A stretch of DNA of 64,000 nucleotides from Maylandia zebra (taxonomy: Eukaryota; Chordata; Actinopteri; Cichliformes; Cichlidae): contig NC_135187.1 in assembly GCF_041146795.1 (NCBI RefSeq), positions 17,002,556 to 17,066,555 of the forward strand, written 5' to 3'. The first letter of the stretch is position 1, and each line of letters starts with the position of its first letter. Below the pieces are notes generated by a model. It ran no database searches. It was not told the origin of the DNA and worked only from the letters and a program-made list of their open reading frames with translations. The position numbers were made by a program, and so were the translations under genes. Positions 37,472 through 47,107 of this stretch are shown here, piece by piece.

Positions 37472-40030
37472 ATGTCTGCGCTCAACAGAAGGATCGTTAA
37501 CACTGCGTCGGCCCCGGCTGCCATCGGCCCATACAGGTGAGACGTGGGAGCACAAGGACAGTCCGATGTTTGATCAGGGCCTGGTCTTACAGTTCAGTGA
37601 ACTCACAGAGAGAACCAAAGTTAAAAGTTTCTCAGTGGGGCAAAGGGGCCCCAGCATAGCAGGAAACCGAGTAAGGTCGACAAGCAGCTGGCTTATAATG
37701 GCTTCAATTCGTCGCCAAATCATCTACACACCAAAAGCTCCTGTGAGGCAGGGAATATACAGGTAAGGTGTCCCGAAGAAAGTGCTGGGACTTGTTCTAA
37801 ATCCATCATAACTCGATCGAAGTTTACGTGGTTTATCATTTATTTGGTGGATGTCACTCCTGTCAACCAGCAACAGGAAACTGAGGCTCTAGTTTACACA
37901 GGCTCACCAAACCGGACAGAAGATTGGAAAAATGTATCCTGGTCTTGATTTATGCTTTAACATTCGATCAAAATTCGGCAAAAGGGAAGGGGGAAAAGAG
38001 GGGAGGGGAAGGGAAAAGGGGAAAAAAGAAAAAAAATGTGTCAATGTAAATGAGATATATACTTTGTTGCCTGATTTGAATAAAGAAAGAAAAAAAAATT
38101 CGGCAAAAACAACATGAAAGTGTGGAAAGTGGAAGTGCCTTGTATCGGTGATTCAGCCTGGTGGTGCAATGGTGTGAGGAAATATTTTCTTGGAACTGTT
38201 GGCCTTTTGTTTCACTTTCTCCTGCTGAAACATCATCCTGAGAAAGAAACGTGTGTGTGTGTGTCGTCCTCAGCCAGGCGGTGATCGTGGACAGAACCAT
38301 GTACATCTCCGGTCAGCTGGGGATGGACGTCGCCTCCGGGAAGCTGGTAGATGGAGGAGTGCAGGCTCAGGCCAAACAGGTGAAACTCACTTCTGCCAGT
38401 GTTTAGATCAGCTACAGCAGAAGTTGCATCCACAACAGATTCCTAAAATACGAACAAATCTTTCCCATCGTGTCCTTCAGGCACTCATCAATATTGGGGA
38501 GATCCTTAAAGCTGCCGGCTGCGACTACAGCAACGGTGAGAAACTGAGCTTCTCCTCGTATGTTTCACATGTTCTGAAATTTAAACACGAGCTTTCAGAG
38601 CACATAAACCCTTTCATTTCAGTGGTGAAGACTACTGTGTTACTCGCAGATATAAATGACTTCAACAACGTCAATGAGGTCTACAAGACATGTAAGCCAG
38701 CACTATATTGTTCCTTTCATTTTGACCACACTAGCAGGGAAAATGACAGTGTGACAAGTTTAGGAGTCACCTGACCGATGCGCTCACTTAGCTTTTTCTC
38801 TGCTGCTCGACAGCAGCCTTCTACTCACATCCTCCTCGCTGATCATAACAGTCAGGTGTAATGGAAGCTCCAGCACCCAGAGAGTTGTAAATAGACACCA
38901 CAGTGCAGGCACACAACTGTAACCCAACCTTTCCCAGCAGGCAGTGCTGCACTAGGCATTTACTCCCATCTTTCTCCCTCGCACTGCCACCGAAACCACA
39001 GGCAGGTTACTTTCCCTGACCGTGGTGAAAGGAAGGAAGGAAGATGTTTCATTAAAACTCTGTTTTGATCCTTTAAACTCAGCCTTTACTGGTTTATAAA
39101 AATTGGTTTAAAACTTAAGTTAAGGCAAAAATGTGCCTTTCCAGGTTGTCTGTGTGTGTTACCATCCTCAGCCGCTGCTATACACCAGACAAAGGAACTT
39201 TCTACCCAGCAGCTGCAAAGCACCTGTGCTTGTTGTTTTATTGCTTATCTATGTAAATAATCTAACCACTCATAAATAAAGCCTTTCATATTATTAGAAG
39301 CTGAAATGAACCATTCAAATTGAGATTCATAGATGGGTTCACTGATGGAAGTGAATAACTTCACCGTGGTTCTGCAAATGCATGCAAATCTAATGAAAAT
39401 GTTTTCCCTCCCCAGTTTTCAGCAGTAACTTTCCTGCCAGAGCTGCCTACCAAGTCGCTGCTCTCCCCAGAGTGAGTGTTAACCACAGCTTTACACACCC
39501 TTAGCATTGTATTACATTATGTCACACCCACTTTAAAGTCACTGCTACTGTGCACATATGGATGATGTCATGAATTTCATTTTTATGCTGATTGGAAACA
39601 GAAAGGTTGAAAAAGGAGGGATTTGCATTTTATTTTAAACCACAAATTAAACTATTAATCATGTTTTCCGGACTTAATTTGCTTACACTGTCACACAGCG
39701 GAGACTCTGCTGATATTTGGACAAATGAGTAAATGTAGTGTAAATGCTGCTTTTGGCCAAATTCAAGTTATTGCTGCTAAAGTTGGATCTACAAGCTACA
39801 GAATTATGGGGATCACTTGGTTTTTCATGGGACTGCAGAGATGTGTATAAAAGCTTTTTGCAGGGGTTTTTTGAATGACTGTGTGCGTGTGTTCATTTTT
39901 GGACACTATTATAATTTAATATTTCGCCTCTGCAGTCATTTCTTCAACCTGCGTCTCCTCCTTTTCTCCTCAGGGTGGGCTGGTGGAAATTGAGGCGATC
40001 GCTGTTCTCGGTCCTCTCTCCGACTCCTGA
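37472..40030 (+). CDS. RIDA: RIDA (HRSP12/UK114), 2-iminobutanoate/2-iminopropanoate deaminase
   Basis: Six exons: 37472-37536, 38274-38379, 38481-38535, 38623-38691, 39416-39471 and 39974-40030. They give 408 nt, 135 residues; human RIDA has 137. The product begins MSALNRRIVNTASAPAAIGPYS and carries MYISGQLGMD, GEILKAAGCDYS, VVKTTVLLADINDFNNVNEV, and R107 within FPARAAYQVAALPRGG, the conserved substrate-carboxylate-binding arginine of the family. The trimeric enzyme hydrolyses reactive enamine/imine intermediates made by PLP enzymes, in cytosol and mitochondria. The last codon before the stop is the serine of SDS; the duplicated exon 6 at 52123 continues past this point because it has AGA where this copy has TGA. 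Family length supports the short form as the normal one. A second candidate first exon lies in intron 1. Confidence 0.96.
37698..37762 (+). CDS. RIDA: Candidate alternative first exon of RIDA (exon 1b)
   Basis: This is a 65-nt coding stretch, ATG to AG|GTAAGG, with exactly the same length and exit phase as exon 1 (37472-37536). It encodes MASIRRQIIYTPKAPVRQGI and then Y-R/S. Residue pattern MxxxRRxIxxxxxAPxxxGxYS is shared with exon 1 and with the RIDA family. Splicing to exon 2 at 38274 would give a full-length protein with a different N-terminus. Whether it is transcribed is unknown; an inactive duplicated exon is the alternative. Confidence 0.65.
37852..38205 (+). mobile_element. Tc1-like fragment in RIDA intron 1
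   Basis: Family text TCACTCCTGTCAACCAGCAA, GGAAACTGAGGCTCTAG, GGCTCACCAAACC and, after an interruption, ACAACATGAAAGTGTGG and GGTGGTGCAATGGTGTG match the same Tc1-like family as the copy at 11134. Only the middle of the transposase gene is present. Confidence 0.75.
37984..38095 (+). mobile_element. 112-bp retroposed insert with 13-bp target duplication
   Basis: The duplication AAATTCGGCAAAA flanks the insert (37971-37983 and 38096-38108), splitting the Tc1-like fragment. The insert starts with a G/A-rich stretch of repeated G runs and ends in GAATAAAGAAAGAAAAAAAA, an A-rich tail. This is the signature of LINE-driven (target-primed) retroposition. The parent RNA is not recognised. Confidence 0.75.
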
Positions 40031-40478
40031 CTACCCGGCTGCATTACTAACAAGCTGTAGCGCCACCAATTATTATCATTATAGATTCACTGTGGAAGCT
40101 TGATTGTATTTCCAGAGAACACCTGAAGAGCCACGAATTTCACCAAAGTCTTTTTCAGTCTTTCAAGATTTAAATTCAGAGCAACATTGAGTTGTTAACA
40201 CTTCACAGCCTGCTCGTTAAACAGACAGTAGGGATCCAGTAGGAGTGGACACAACATCAAGCCTCTTGGCTTCTGGTTTGATAACTTCACTCATTTAAAA
40301 AAAGAAAAATGCTGTAACACATCAGTGTGACATGTTTGCTTTCATCCTGCATCAAATTAAAACACAGAGAATATGTGTACTAGGTTTTTTTAAGGTGATC
40401 TTTTTATTTTTCAACAGCTTATTACTAATTACGGATTTTGGGGAATACTAAAAATCATGACACATCAGGAAAAAAAAA
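38827..40478 (+). repeat. Segmental duplication copy A (paired with 50302-52966)
   Basis: From CATCCTCCTCGCTGATCATAAC through RIDA exons 5 and 6 to CATGACACATCAGG, this block aligns with 50302-52966. The two differ by scattered substitutions, a (GT)n expansion and two insertions in the right-hand copy. Confidence 0.9.
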
Positions 40479-41246
40479 TCTTATAAAGGACGTGAAGCGA
40501 TGTCACTGATGTTGTCACTGCTGATGTGACGCTATACCTTGTTTATGGTAGTACCTGAACTGCCATAAAGTTATGTTAACGCTGTGCTTTAGATTACAGC
40601 CAGGAGTGTGGCAGAGGAGGAATTTTGCACTTTCATATAAAATCCACTTTTGGACTAAGTAGATCAGTTAATGGCTGGACTATGGAGGAGAAGTTTTTGC
40701 AGAAGTTCCTGTAATAACCTACCATTCCCAGGAATCTGCACAGTTCAAGTCCTTTATTTAGGTGTGGGATATTCATTAATCGCCACCACTTTGGCGCTAA
40801 GGGGCCGCACCTGACCACGTCCCACTTCCCTGCTCAAGTATGTTACAGTGGCCTTGGCAAATTCACACTTTGTCAGGTTGAGTGTCAGCGCTTATTAATC
40901 TTGAAATCTGCATGACACACTGGCAGACAGAAAAGACCATTCGGTGAAAATATCAATTCTGGGGATCTGGAACATGGAAAGTAGAATATCTAAACAACAT
41001 TATTGGTGTGTTTTGCCTCAGTGTTATTGATATTTATATGCTTCTATTTTAAAAACTGTAAACTCTCACTGTGGATGTAAGAGCCAAATTGTGGATATTT
41101 TGCATCCACTTTATTGTGTAATATTTTAATTGATTGTATTTGATGGCTTAGGCCCCAGGAAGACTAGCAACCACTGTTGTGGAAGCTAATGGAGTTCCTT
41201 ATAAATAAGCAGACAGATAAACACTATTCTAATCTTATATTACATT
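40178..41246 (+). repeat. Young direct repeat, copy A (paired with 44007-45069)
   Basis: About 1,069 bp are repeated in the same orientation 3,829 bp further on. Differences are few: a 6-bp gap near 40727, an A-run length change and a handful of substitutions. It contains the RIDA 3' UTR part and a Gypsy fragment. Confidence 0.95.
40625..40915 (-). mobile_element. Gypsy (Ty3) LTR-retrotransposon pol fragment, fossil
   Basis: A short minus-strand stretch encodes LGMVGYYRNFCKNFSS, typical of the end of the reverse transcriptase domain leading into RNase H in Ty3/Gypsy elements. It is a small broken piece without LTRs or other genes. It was present before the A/B duplication, since both copies have it. 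Confidence 0.7.
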
Positions 41247-41394
41247 CTTAGCAAATTTACAGCAAATGAAACAAAGCACAAAGTCACAGTTGTTTTTTTT
41301 ATTTTATTTTTTTATTTTAATTTGTGGTTTGACGCTGTTACTTAACGTAAAATGTCCTGTTGTAATTGGACATTTTGAGATAAGAAACAGCGCC

Positions 41395-41615
41395 AAGCCC
41401 CAACAACACTTCCCTCATGGTGCTTTTTATTGTAAGGTGAAGACCCTACAATAATGCACAAAAACTAACCCCCTAGAGCAAGCACATTGGCGACAGTGGG
41501 AAGGAAAAACTCACTTTTAAAAGAGAGAAACCTCCGGCAGAACCAGGCTCTGAGATGGGGGTGGCCATCTGCCTCGGCCAGTTAGTGATGAGGGAAGGAA
41601 GTTGGGGTTTTAAAA
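41395..41615. repeat. Dispersed teleost repeat fragment
   Basis: TTGGCGACAGTGGGAAGGAA and AAACCTCCGGCAGAACCAGG are familiar from a repeat scattered through many teleost genomes. I cannot place it in a class. Confidence 0.5.
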
Positions 41616-41701
41616 TGTAATTTAGGTTGCTGAATTAAAAGAATATTTGACGCCAGTTTAAGAGTTTTGTAACAGAATCACGTGCACGTTTCAGTTCAAT
41701 T

Positions 41702-43225
41702 TTAACGTGCACATGAGAAAACCCTCAAGATGACATTTTGGCTCCTCAGCTTGGCATGTTTTTTGAATATGCTGACGACCGCTTCGTCAACCACTGGGTT
41801 GCTTGACCTCATTAACAGTATTGGAGAAGGCCACTTTTCACGGAGATCATTGGATACTTTCAGGCCGAGTTGTTCAATGTTTTCCATGGACATTTTGTAG
41901 CTTTTGGACAAAATTTTGTTCCAGATCTTGTGGGAAAGCCTCTGTACAATAAACTCTGATGTTCCTGCATTCCATGTAGCTGCCTCATTTTCTCCCTTCA
42001 TAGCGTGCATTACCAGATCTTTGGTGACATTTTTCACAGCCTCCTGGTACTCTTCCCTGTTTTTAGAGACACTAAGTACTCTTGTTGGTAATGCCAACAG
42101 GTGTTTGGTGAAGGTTGGGACAGTAATACTATCAAGCTGTTCCCTCAGATTGAAAATCAGATATTTTTCCTTGCAGTTGTGTCTTTTGCAAAGATCCTTG
42201 AGAATGGCCTTGTCTATGTTTTTCAGACATTTGGGGGATAGATCCAAATGTTTCAGCTCAATTTCAGGCCAAATTTTTTCAATCAGGCGATCGCTGATGC
42301 AGTCAGCAGTGAGGCGCTCTGTGAAGAGCTTGTATTTAGTGGAGACTTGTTCTATGGCCTGTGAAACCACCAACTCAATCACTTTGTTGACACACAACTT
42401 TTCCCCACTCAGACAATCAGATGAGGACGACTGTGGGGTTGCCGTCTCCTGTGTTTCAGTCTGAGACTCTACTAATTCTATTCTCTGCGTGTCCAGTTTT
42501 GTCTGCATTTCTGGTATGTTTGTCTCTGCCTGACTTTCTTTAATCTCGCTGGAGTCCTCACTCTGTGGCTGCAGAGCCTTCTTGTCCTCCTCCAGTTCTT
42601 TCTGTTCTTTCTCTGCATCCTGACATTTTGTGATGGCCTCTTTGACTTCTTCTTTTGTGTCATTCACCACTTTCTGTTCTTCCAGGAGTTTCTTAATTTG
42701 TTCCTCCAGGACTTTTTTCTCCTGCTCCAGATTCTCTCTCAGTGTTTGTTCTTTCCACAGAGCATTCCGCATAGTTTCTTTCAGATTTCTTTCATGTTTC
42801 TGGAGCTGCGTGAACTTGGCAGACAGAGTGTCCTTCTCCTGTTTCAGCATCAGGATTTCGTTGTCCCTCTGCTGAAGCTGCTCTTTCAGACGGTTCATCT
42901 CAAGGTCAAGGTTGCTGACCTTTTCCTGATCTGAACACGTCTGTTCCTCTTTTTCTTTGGTGGCGCTGCTCACCTGCGGTTTGCGCGACACTGATTCGTC
43001 AGTGACTCCTGCAGCTTGGTTCTCATACAGCTCCAGCTTGGTGCGCATGTTTGAAATTTGAGTCATCATCTGTTTGATTTGCTGTCTGGCTCTACTTTCA
43101 CCCTCTTTTAAAAGTTTGTTTTCAGTCAGAGAGTTTTGCAAGGCTTTCCTAACCTGCATGAGGTTGTCGAGTGCACTCTTTGGCAGAGTGAAGACAAATT
43201 CTGGTTTTCCTTCCTGATTGCTCAT
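41702..43225 (-). CDS. Intronless orphan gene, 507-residue coiled-coil protein
   Basis: A single uninterrupted frame of 507 codons, far longer than chance, on the minus strand. I do not recognise the family. Residues about 10-70 (FTLPKSALDNLMQVRKAL...) and about 100-215 are heptad-rich, Lys/Glu/Gln-rich and predicted coiled coil. A Ser/Thr/Gln-rich hinge covers about 215-275. The C-terminal half (about 280-507) is a mixed helical region in which RLIEKIWPEI (about 310) and RLSHKIWNKI (about 435) look like two copies of one module. There is no signal peptide or membrane span. Upstream on the same strand are a TATA box and two GC boxes, so it looks like a real promoter-driven gene, not a bare retrocopy. 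It sits between two nearly identical 1.07 kb repeats. Alternatives are a lineage-specific multicopy gene or a transposon-borne gene. Function unknown. Confidence 0.75.
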   Translation of the reverse strand: MSNQEGKPEFVFTLPKSALDNLMQVRKALQNSLTENKLLKEGESRARQQIKQMMTQISNMRTKLELYENQAAGVTDESVSRKPQVSSATKEKEEQTCSDQEKVSNLDLEMNRLKEQLQQRDNEILMLKQEKDTLSAKFTQLQKHERNLKETMRNALWKEQTLRENLEQEKKVLEEQIKKLLEEQKVVNDTKEEVKEAITKCQDAEKEQKELEEDKKALQPQSEDSSEIKESQAETNIPEMQTKLDTQRIELVESQTETQETATPQSSSSDCLSGEKLCVNKVIELVVSQAIEQVSTKYKLFTERLTADCISDRLIEKIWPEIELKHLDLSPKCLKNIDKAILKDLCKRHNCKEKYLIFNLREQLDSITVPTFTKHLLALPTRVLSVSKNREEYQEAVKNVTKDLVMHAMKGENEAATWNAGTSEFIVQRLSHKIWNKILSKSYKMSMENIEQLGLKVSNDLREKWPSPILLMRSSNPVVDEAVVSIFKKHAKLRSQNVILRVFSCAR

Positions 43226-43272
43226 TTTTGATATTTAACTTTGAAACAAATTTAGCGTGTTACACTAAATAA

Positions 43273-43348
43273 GATATTCAGATGTGAATTCGATATTCAG
43301 ATGTGAATTCGATATTCAGATGTGAATTCGATAATCAAATGTGAATCA
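43273..43348 (-). repeat. 19-bp tandem repeat, four copies, in the orphan gene 5' region
   Basis: GATATTCAGATGTGAATTC occurs three times exactly (43273, 43292, 43311) and once diverged (43330-43348). It lies between the TATA box and the start codon, so in the predicted 5' UTR. Confidence 0.95.
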
Positions 43349-43444
43349 GGGTTTGAAGTTGGCTGTAGCAGAACAAAAGTTCGTCTAGTGAATCGCTCGT
43401 GACTGTAAGTAAGAAACGTGCTTGACCAGTGTGCTGTTTCACCC

Positions 43445-43454
43445 CTATTTATAG
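43445..43454 (-). promoter_or_regulatory. TATA box of the orphan gene
   Basis: On the minus strand this reads CTATAAATAG, 220 bp before the ATG at 43225. Transcription would start near 43415-43425. Confidence 0.6.
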
Positions 43455-43502
43455 AATTTTGGTGACTGTGATGTCATGGCCTGATTCTCTTTGCTTTGAT
43501 GT

Positions 43503-43542
43503 TTGAAAATAGGTCCCGCCCATTGAAAATAGGTCCCGCCCA
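43503..43542 (-). promoter_or_regulatory. Exactly duplicated 20-bp GC-box unit
   Basis: TTGAAAATAGGTCCCGCCCA is present twice back to back. Each unit holds a GC box (CCCGCCC), about 60-90 bp upstream of the TATA box of the orphan gene. Confidence 0.65.
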
Positions 43543-44006
43543 CAGGCTCTCAGAATTTTTCAGTTAAATTCATACATTAATTTGAAATATGTTTTTGTTT
43601 TGTTTTTTATTTTAATTCATCCCTCTTCTAAATTTAACCTAAGCCCATTTTCAGAGCGCTGCGTGTTCATCACAGCCATAAATATGTTAGAAATGAAGAG
43701 ATTTCACTGTGTTCAAGTACCAGATTTAGTGCTAATTTTATTCAGTCATCCAGTGTTTGTTTAGCTTGTTCAAATGTTTCAGGTGCTGTAGAACATCTGA
43801 TTAGTATTGTTCATTAATGCTCGTTTCCTATTCCTGTTCAAAGTAATACTCTGCGCACGCAGCCAGTGAGAAAACGTCTAACGCTAGACCCGCCCCCGGG
43901 AGTCAAGCTGCTTGCATCTAATGTCTCTCAGTTACATAGTAAACAAAGCTTGCAAGGAATCACGAATCCAGCATCATTACTAAACATCTAACAGGTGCCA
44001 AAAAAA
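43543..44006. other. Region upstream of the orphan gene promoter
   Basis: No gene or mobile element is recognised. A GC-rich CCCGCCCCCGGG lies near 43889. It ends at the sharp border of duplicated block B. Confidence 0.4.
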
Positions 44007-45069
44007 AGAGCAACATTGAGTTGTTAACACTTCACAGCCTGCTCGTTAAACAGACAGTAGGGATCCAGTAGGAGTGGACACAACATCAAGCCTCTTGGCT
44101 TCTGGTTTGATAACTTCACTCATTTAAAAAAAGAAAAATGCTGTAACACATCAGTGTGACATGTTTGCTTTCATCCTGCATCAAATTAAAACACAGAGAA
44201 TATGTGTACTAGGTTTTTTTTAAGGTGATCTTTTTATTTTTCAACAGCTTATTACTAATTACGGATTTTGGGGAATACTAAAAATCATGACACATCAGGA
44301 AAAAAAATCTTATAAAGGACGTGAAGCGATGTCACTGATGTTGTCACTGCTGATGTGACGCTATACCTTGTTTATGGTAGTACCTGAACTGCCATAAAGT
44401 TATGTTAACGCTGTGCTTTAGATTACAGCCAGGAGTGTGGCAGAGGAGGAATTTTGCACTTTCATATAAAATCCACTTTTGGACTAAGTAGATCAGTTAA
44501 TGGCTGGACTATGGAGGAGAAGTTTTTGCAGAAGTTCCTGTAATAACCTACCAGGAATCTGCACAGTTCAAGTCCTTTATTTAGGTGTGGGATATTCATT
44601 AATCGCCACCACTTTGGCGCTAAGGGGCCGCACCTGACCACGTCCCACTTCCCTGCTCAAGTATGTTACAGTGGCCTTGGCAAATTCACACTTTGTCAGG
44701 TTGAGTGTCAGAGCTTATTAATCTTGAAATCTGCATGACACACTGGCAGACAGAAAAGACCATTCGGTGAAAATATCAATTCTGGGGATCTGGAACATGG
44801 AAAGTAGAATATCTAAACAACATTATTGGTGTGTTTTGCCTCAGTGTTATTGATATTTATATGCTTCTATTTTAAAAACTGTAAACTCTCACTGTGGATG
44901 TAAGAGCCAAATTGTGGATATTTTGCATCCACTTTATTGTGTAATATTTTAATTGATTGTATTTGATGGTTTAGTCCCCAGGAAGACTAGCAACCACTGT
45001 TGTGGAAGCTAATGGAGTTCCTTATAAATAAGCAGACAAATAAACACTATTCTAATCTTATATTACATT
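44007..45069 (+). repeat. Young direct repeat, copy B (paired with 40178-41246)
   Basis: The start AGAGCAACATTGAGTTG and the end TCTTATATTACATT are the same as in copy A, with sharp borders on both sides. It includes a second copy of the Gypsy fragment (about 44460-44735). Confidence 0.95.
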
Positions 45070-45214
45070 TTTTTAATAGACGGTAAGCATTATACATATT
45101 TTATTTGGATTTCATACATGAATTTATCTTTTGGCTTCCTGTTTTTTTGCTAGTGCTAGGCTACTGGACGACACCATTAGCTAACCAGTGTTCTCTATAC
45201 AGAGAATTGAATGC

Positions 45215-45765
45215 CAGTGTACAGCCCCTATCAAATGTTTAAGATCACTTGGCAAACCAATATATATTTAACATGGTTTTATCTTAACAAGATTCCAAGT
45301 AGAGCTTCAACATGCAACAAGAAGCAATGGGATTGAGATAAAGCTTTTTTTGAGCATACAATTTATTGAAAACAACGCTTAAACTGAAACAGACTATATT
45401 ATGAAAGAACAGGTAACTATGGCTTCTCTTAAAAACGTGGTCAAGCAAAATTCCAGTAGCTCCCCTGATCATTTTACCAACACAAAGAAGGAGAAAATGA
45501 TCTAAATATCTTAGCCCAGCACAAATTTAGCTCTTTTTTAAAATTACTGTTAATCTCCACAGACAATTTCAGTCAGTTTCCACACCTATGTGCCAGTTAA
45601 TTATGTTTACAGTTGATATTTTTATCCACTGATACATCACACAACCATTAGGCTAGGTTATTTAGATCATTTTCTCTTTATGTTTTTTGTACTTCAATGG
45701 TCAATATATTCACAACATGAACCTAAAATTTCTGTAAATATGCCAAAGTTATGATACATTAAAAG
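45215..45765. mobile_element. Possible Tc1/mariner-type non-autonomous element
   Basis: TACAGCCCCTATCAAATG-TTTAAGATCACTTG resembles the terminal sequence of small teleost Tc1/mariner derivatives, and the interior is AT-rich with no gene. The right end was not located with certainty. Confidence 0.35.
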
Positions 45766-45850
45766 TCTGCTGGTTTGGCTTTATGTGGAGTGTCACACTT
45801 CACAACATTTCTCTTTTCTTGTTCTAACTCTGCCTCTCGTTCTCCCTCAG

Positions 45851-46270
45851 TTCTAAAAGCCGTCGGCTCGGCCTTGGCTATCGCCTTCACTGTGATGACC
45901 TACCATCGCCCGCTGGGCTCCTTCCTGCCTGACAAAGAAAACCAGAACATAACCTCATCAGTCATCTACTTTTTGAGAACCTTGTTCTCATCTCTTTTCG
46001 CCTCACTGCCCTCGCTCTTTTCGCCTCCGTGCTGCCCTGCTTCACCTTCATCCACTTCATCTGCTCTTGGCTGGTTTGATTCTTCTTCGCTTGGCGATCC
46101 AAGACGAACTTCATGGAAAGTCCTTGTGGAGAATGGCTTTATTGAGCCACTGTTGGCCTCGTTTGGTATTTTGACTGGTTTAATGTGGCCGAGACAGGAC
46201 TGCGCTCTATCATGGGTATACACTGACTGATATTTGCTCCTCAATACTGTGTGGTGCTGGAAGACTAGCA
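45851..46270 (+). pseudogene. XK-related (XKR8/9-like) exon remnant
   Basis: After an acceptor (CTCCCTCAG) the text reads as LKAVGSALAIAFTVMTYHRP, then LGSFLPDKENQN and SSVIYFL. In a shifted frame it continues with LTALALFASVLPCFTFIHF, then a stop, FFFAWR, NFMESPCGEWLY, a stop, and ATVGLVWYFDWFNVAE. These are hallmark motifs of XKR scramblase-type membrane proteins (FLPxK, GTDFM, EWLYRxTV, YFSWFNVAEGRTR). At least one frameshift and two or more in-frame stops show it is dead, and the 5' exons are not found. The long frame 45775-46230 is not a working gene. Confidence 0.8.
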
Positions 46271-47107
46271 TACATCCTCATGATTTTGTGATACAGTACA
46301 GAATACGTTCAGCTTGTCAAATTTACATAAATCTTTGATTGTTACCAGTGTGACTCTGAAGTGCTGTACTGTATGTTTGTAAGTTTTCTCCCCAGCAAAC
46401 ACAACAACCCAAAAGGCAGAGGAAGATGGTAACCATAGCACAAAAAGTTGGACTTCTGGACATACTAAAAGAAGGTAGAAGTTACCGTATTTTTCGGACC
46501 ATTATAAGGCACACTAAGTGAAAGAAAACAGTCAGACAAATCAAACTTTACTCAATTCATTCTTCTTGCTTCCTCTACTTCCGTAAGCTACCATTGATGT
46601 TGAATTATCTCGCAGCTGTTCTATTCCCATGTTCTGGACCTGAAAACAGGGTTTGATCTTTGTTTTCATTCTATAATACTGCACCTATTTTTCTAGGAAG
46701 GTTTGAACTTTGAGGGTGTTTAAACAAGATACAAACGTGTGAAAATTGTCTGGCTGCTCCTGTCTTCTAAGACTTTAAGTTAGAAAGAAATACAAACTTT
46801 TCTGTTAATGTTCTGTAAAGGCAAAAAGACATTTATGCAATAATCATGATTTTTCTTTCACATCTGTTTTAAACCATGGACTTAAAGCCCCGACTGTGTC
46901 TGTATTAGTGTTTGAATGTATAAAAAGAATGAACAGGTGAAAGAGATCGGCTGCAGGCTCAGGAGAAGGAAAATAAACACCAGAAACAGAAAGAAGGCAA
47001 AACCAGAGATAGGATACTGTAAAAGAGTGAGACAGGAAAGAGTGGATATCGTTTGATTATATTCTAAAATTCATCGGTGAACGTTCCGACTGTGTGCTTC
47101 TCTGCAG
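46271..47107. other. Unassigned DNA between XKR and DGAT1 remnants
   Basis: No exon of either gene and no clear mobile element is recognised; it may be decayed intron. Confidence 0.4.

Noticed and set aside
38253-38774. 173-codon plus-strand frame
   Set aside because: It runs through RIDA introns and exons in the wrong frame; the RIDA exons explain the coding signal.
41904-42464. 186-codon plus-strand frame
   Set aside because: Shadow of the 507-codon orphan gene on the opposite strand.
45775-46230. 151-codon plus-strand frame as an intact gene
   Set aside because: Only the first part is XKR-like; the family sequence then shifts frame and meets stops, so it is a pseudogene exon.
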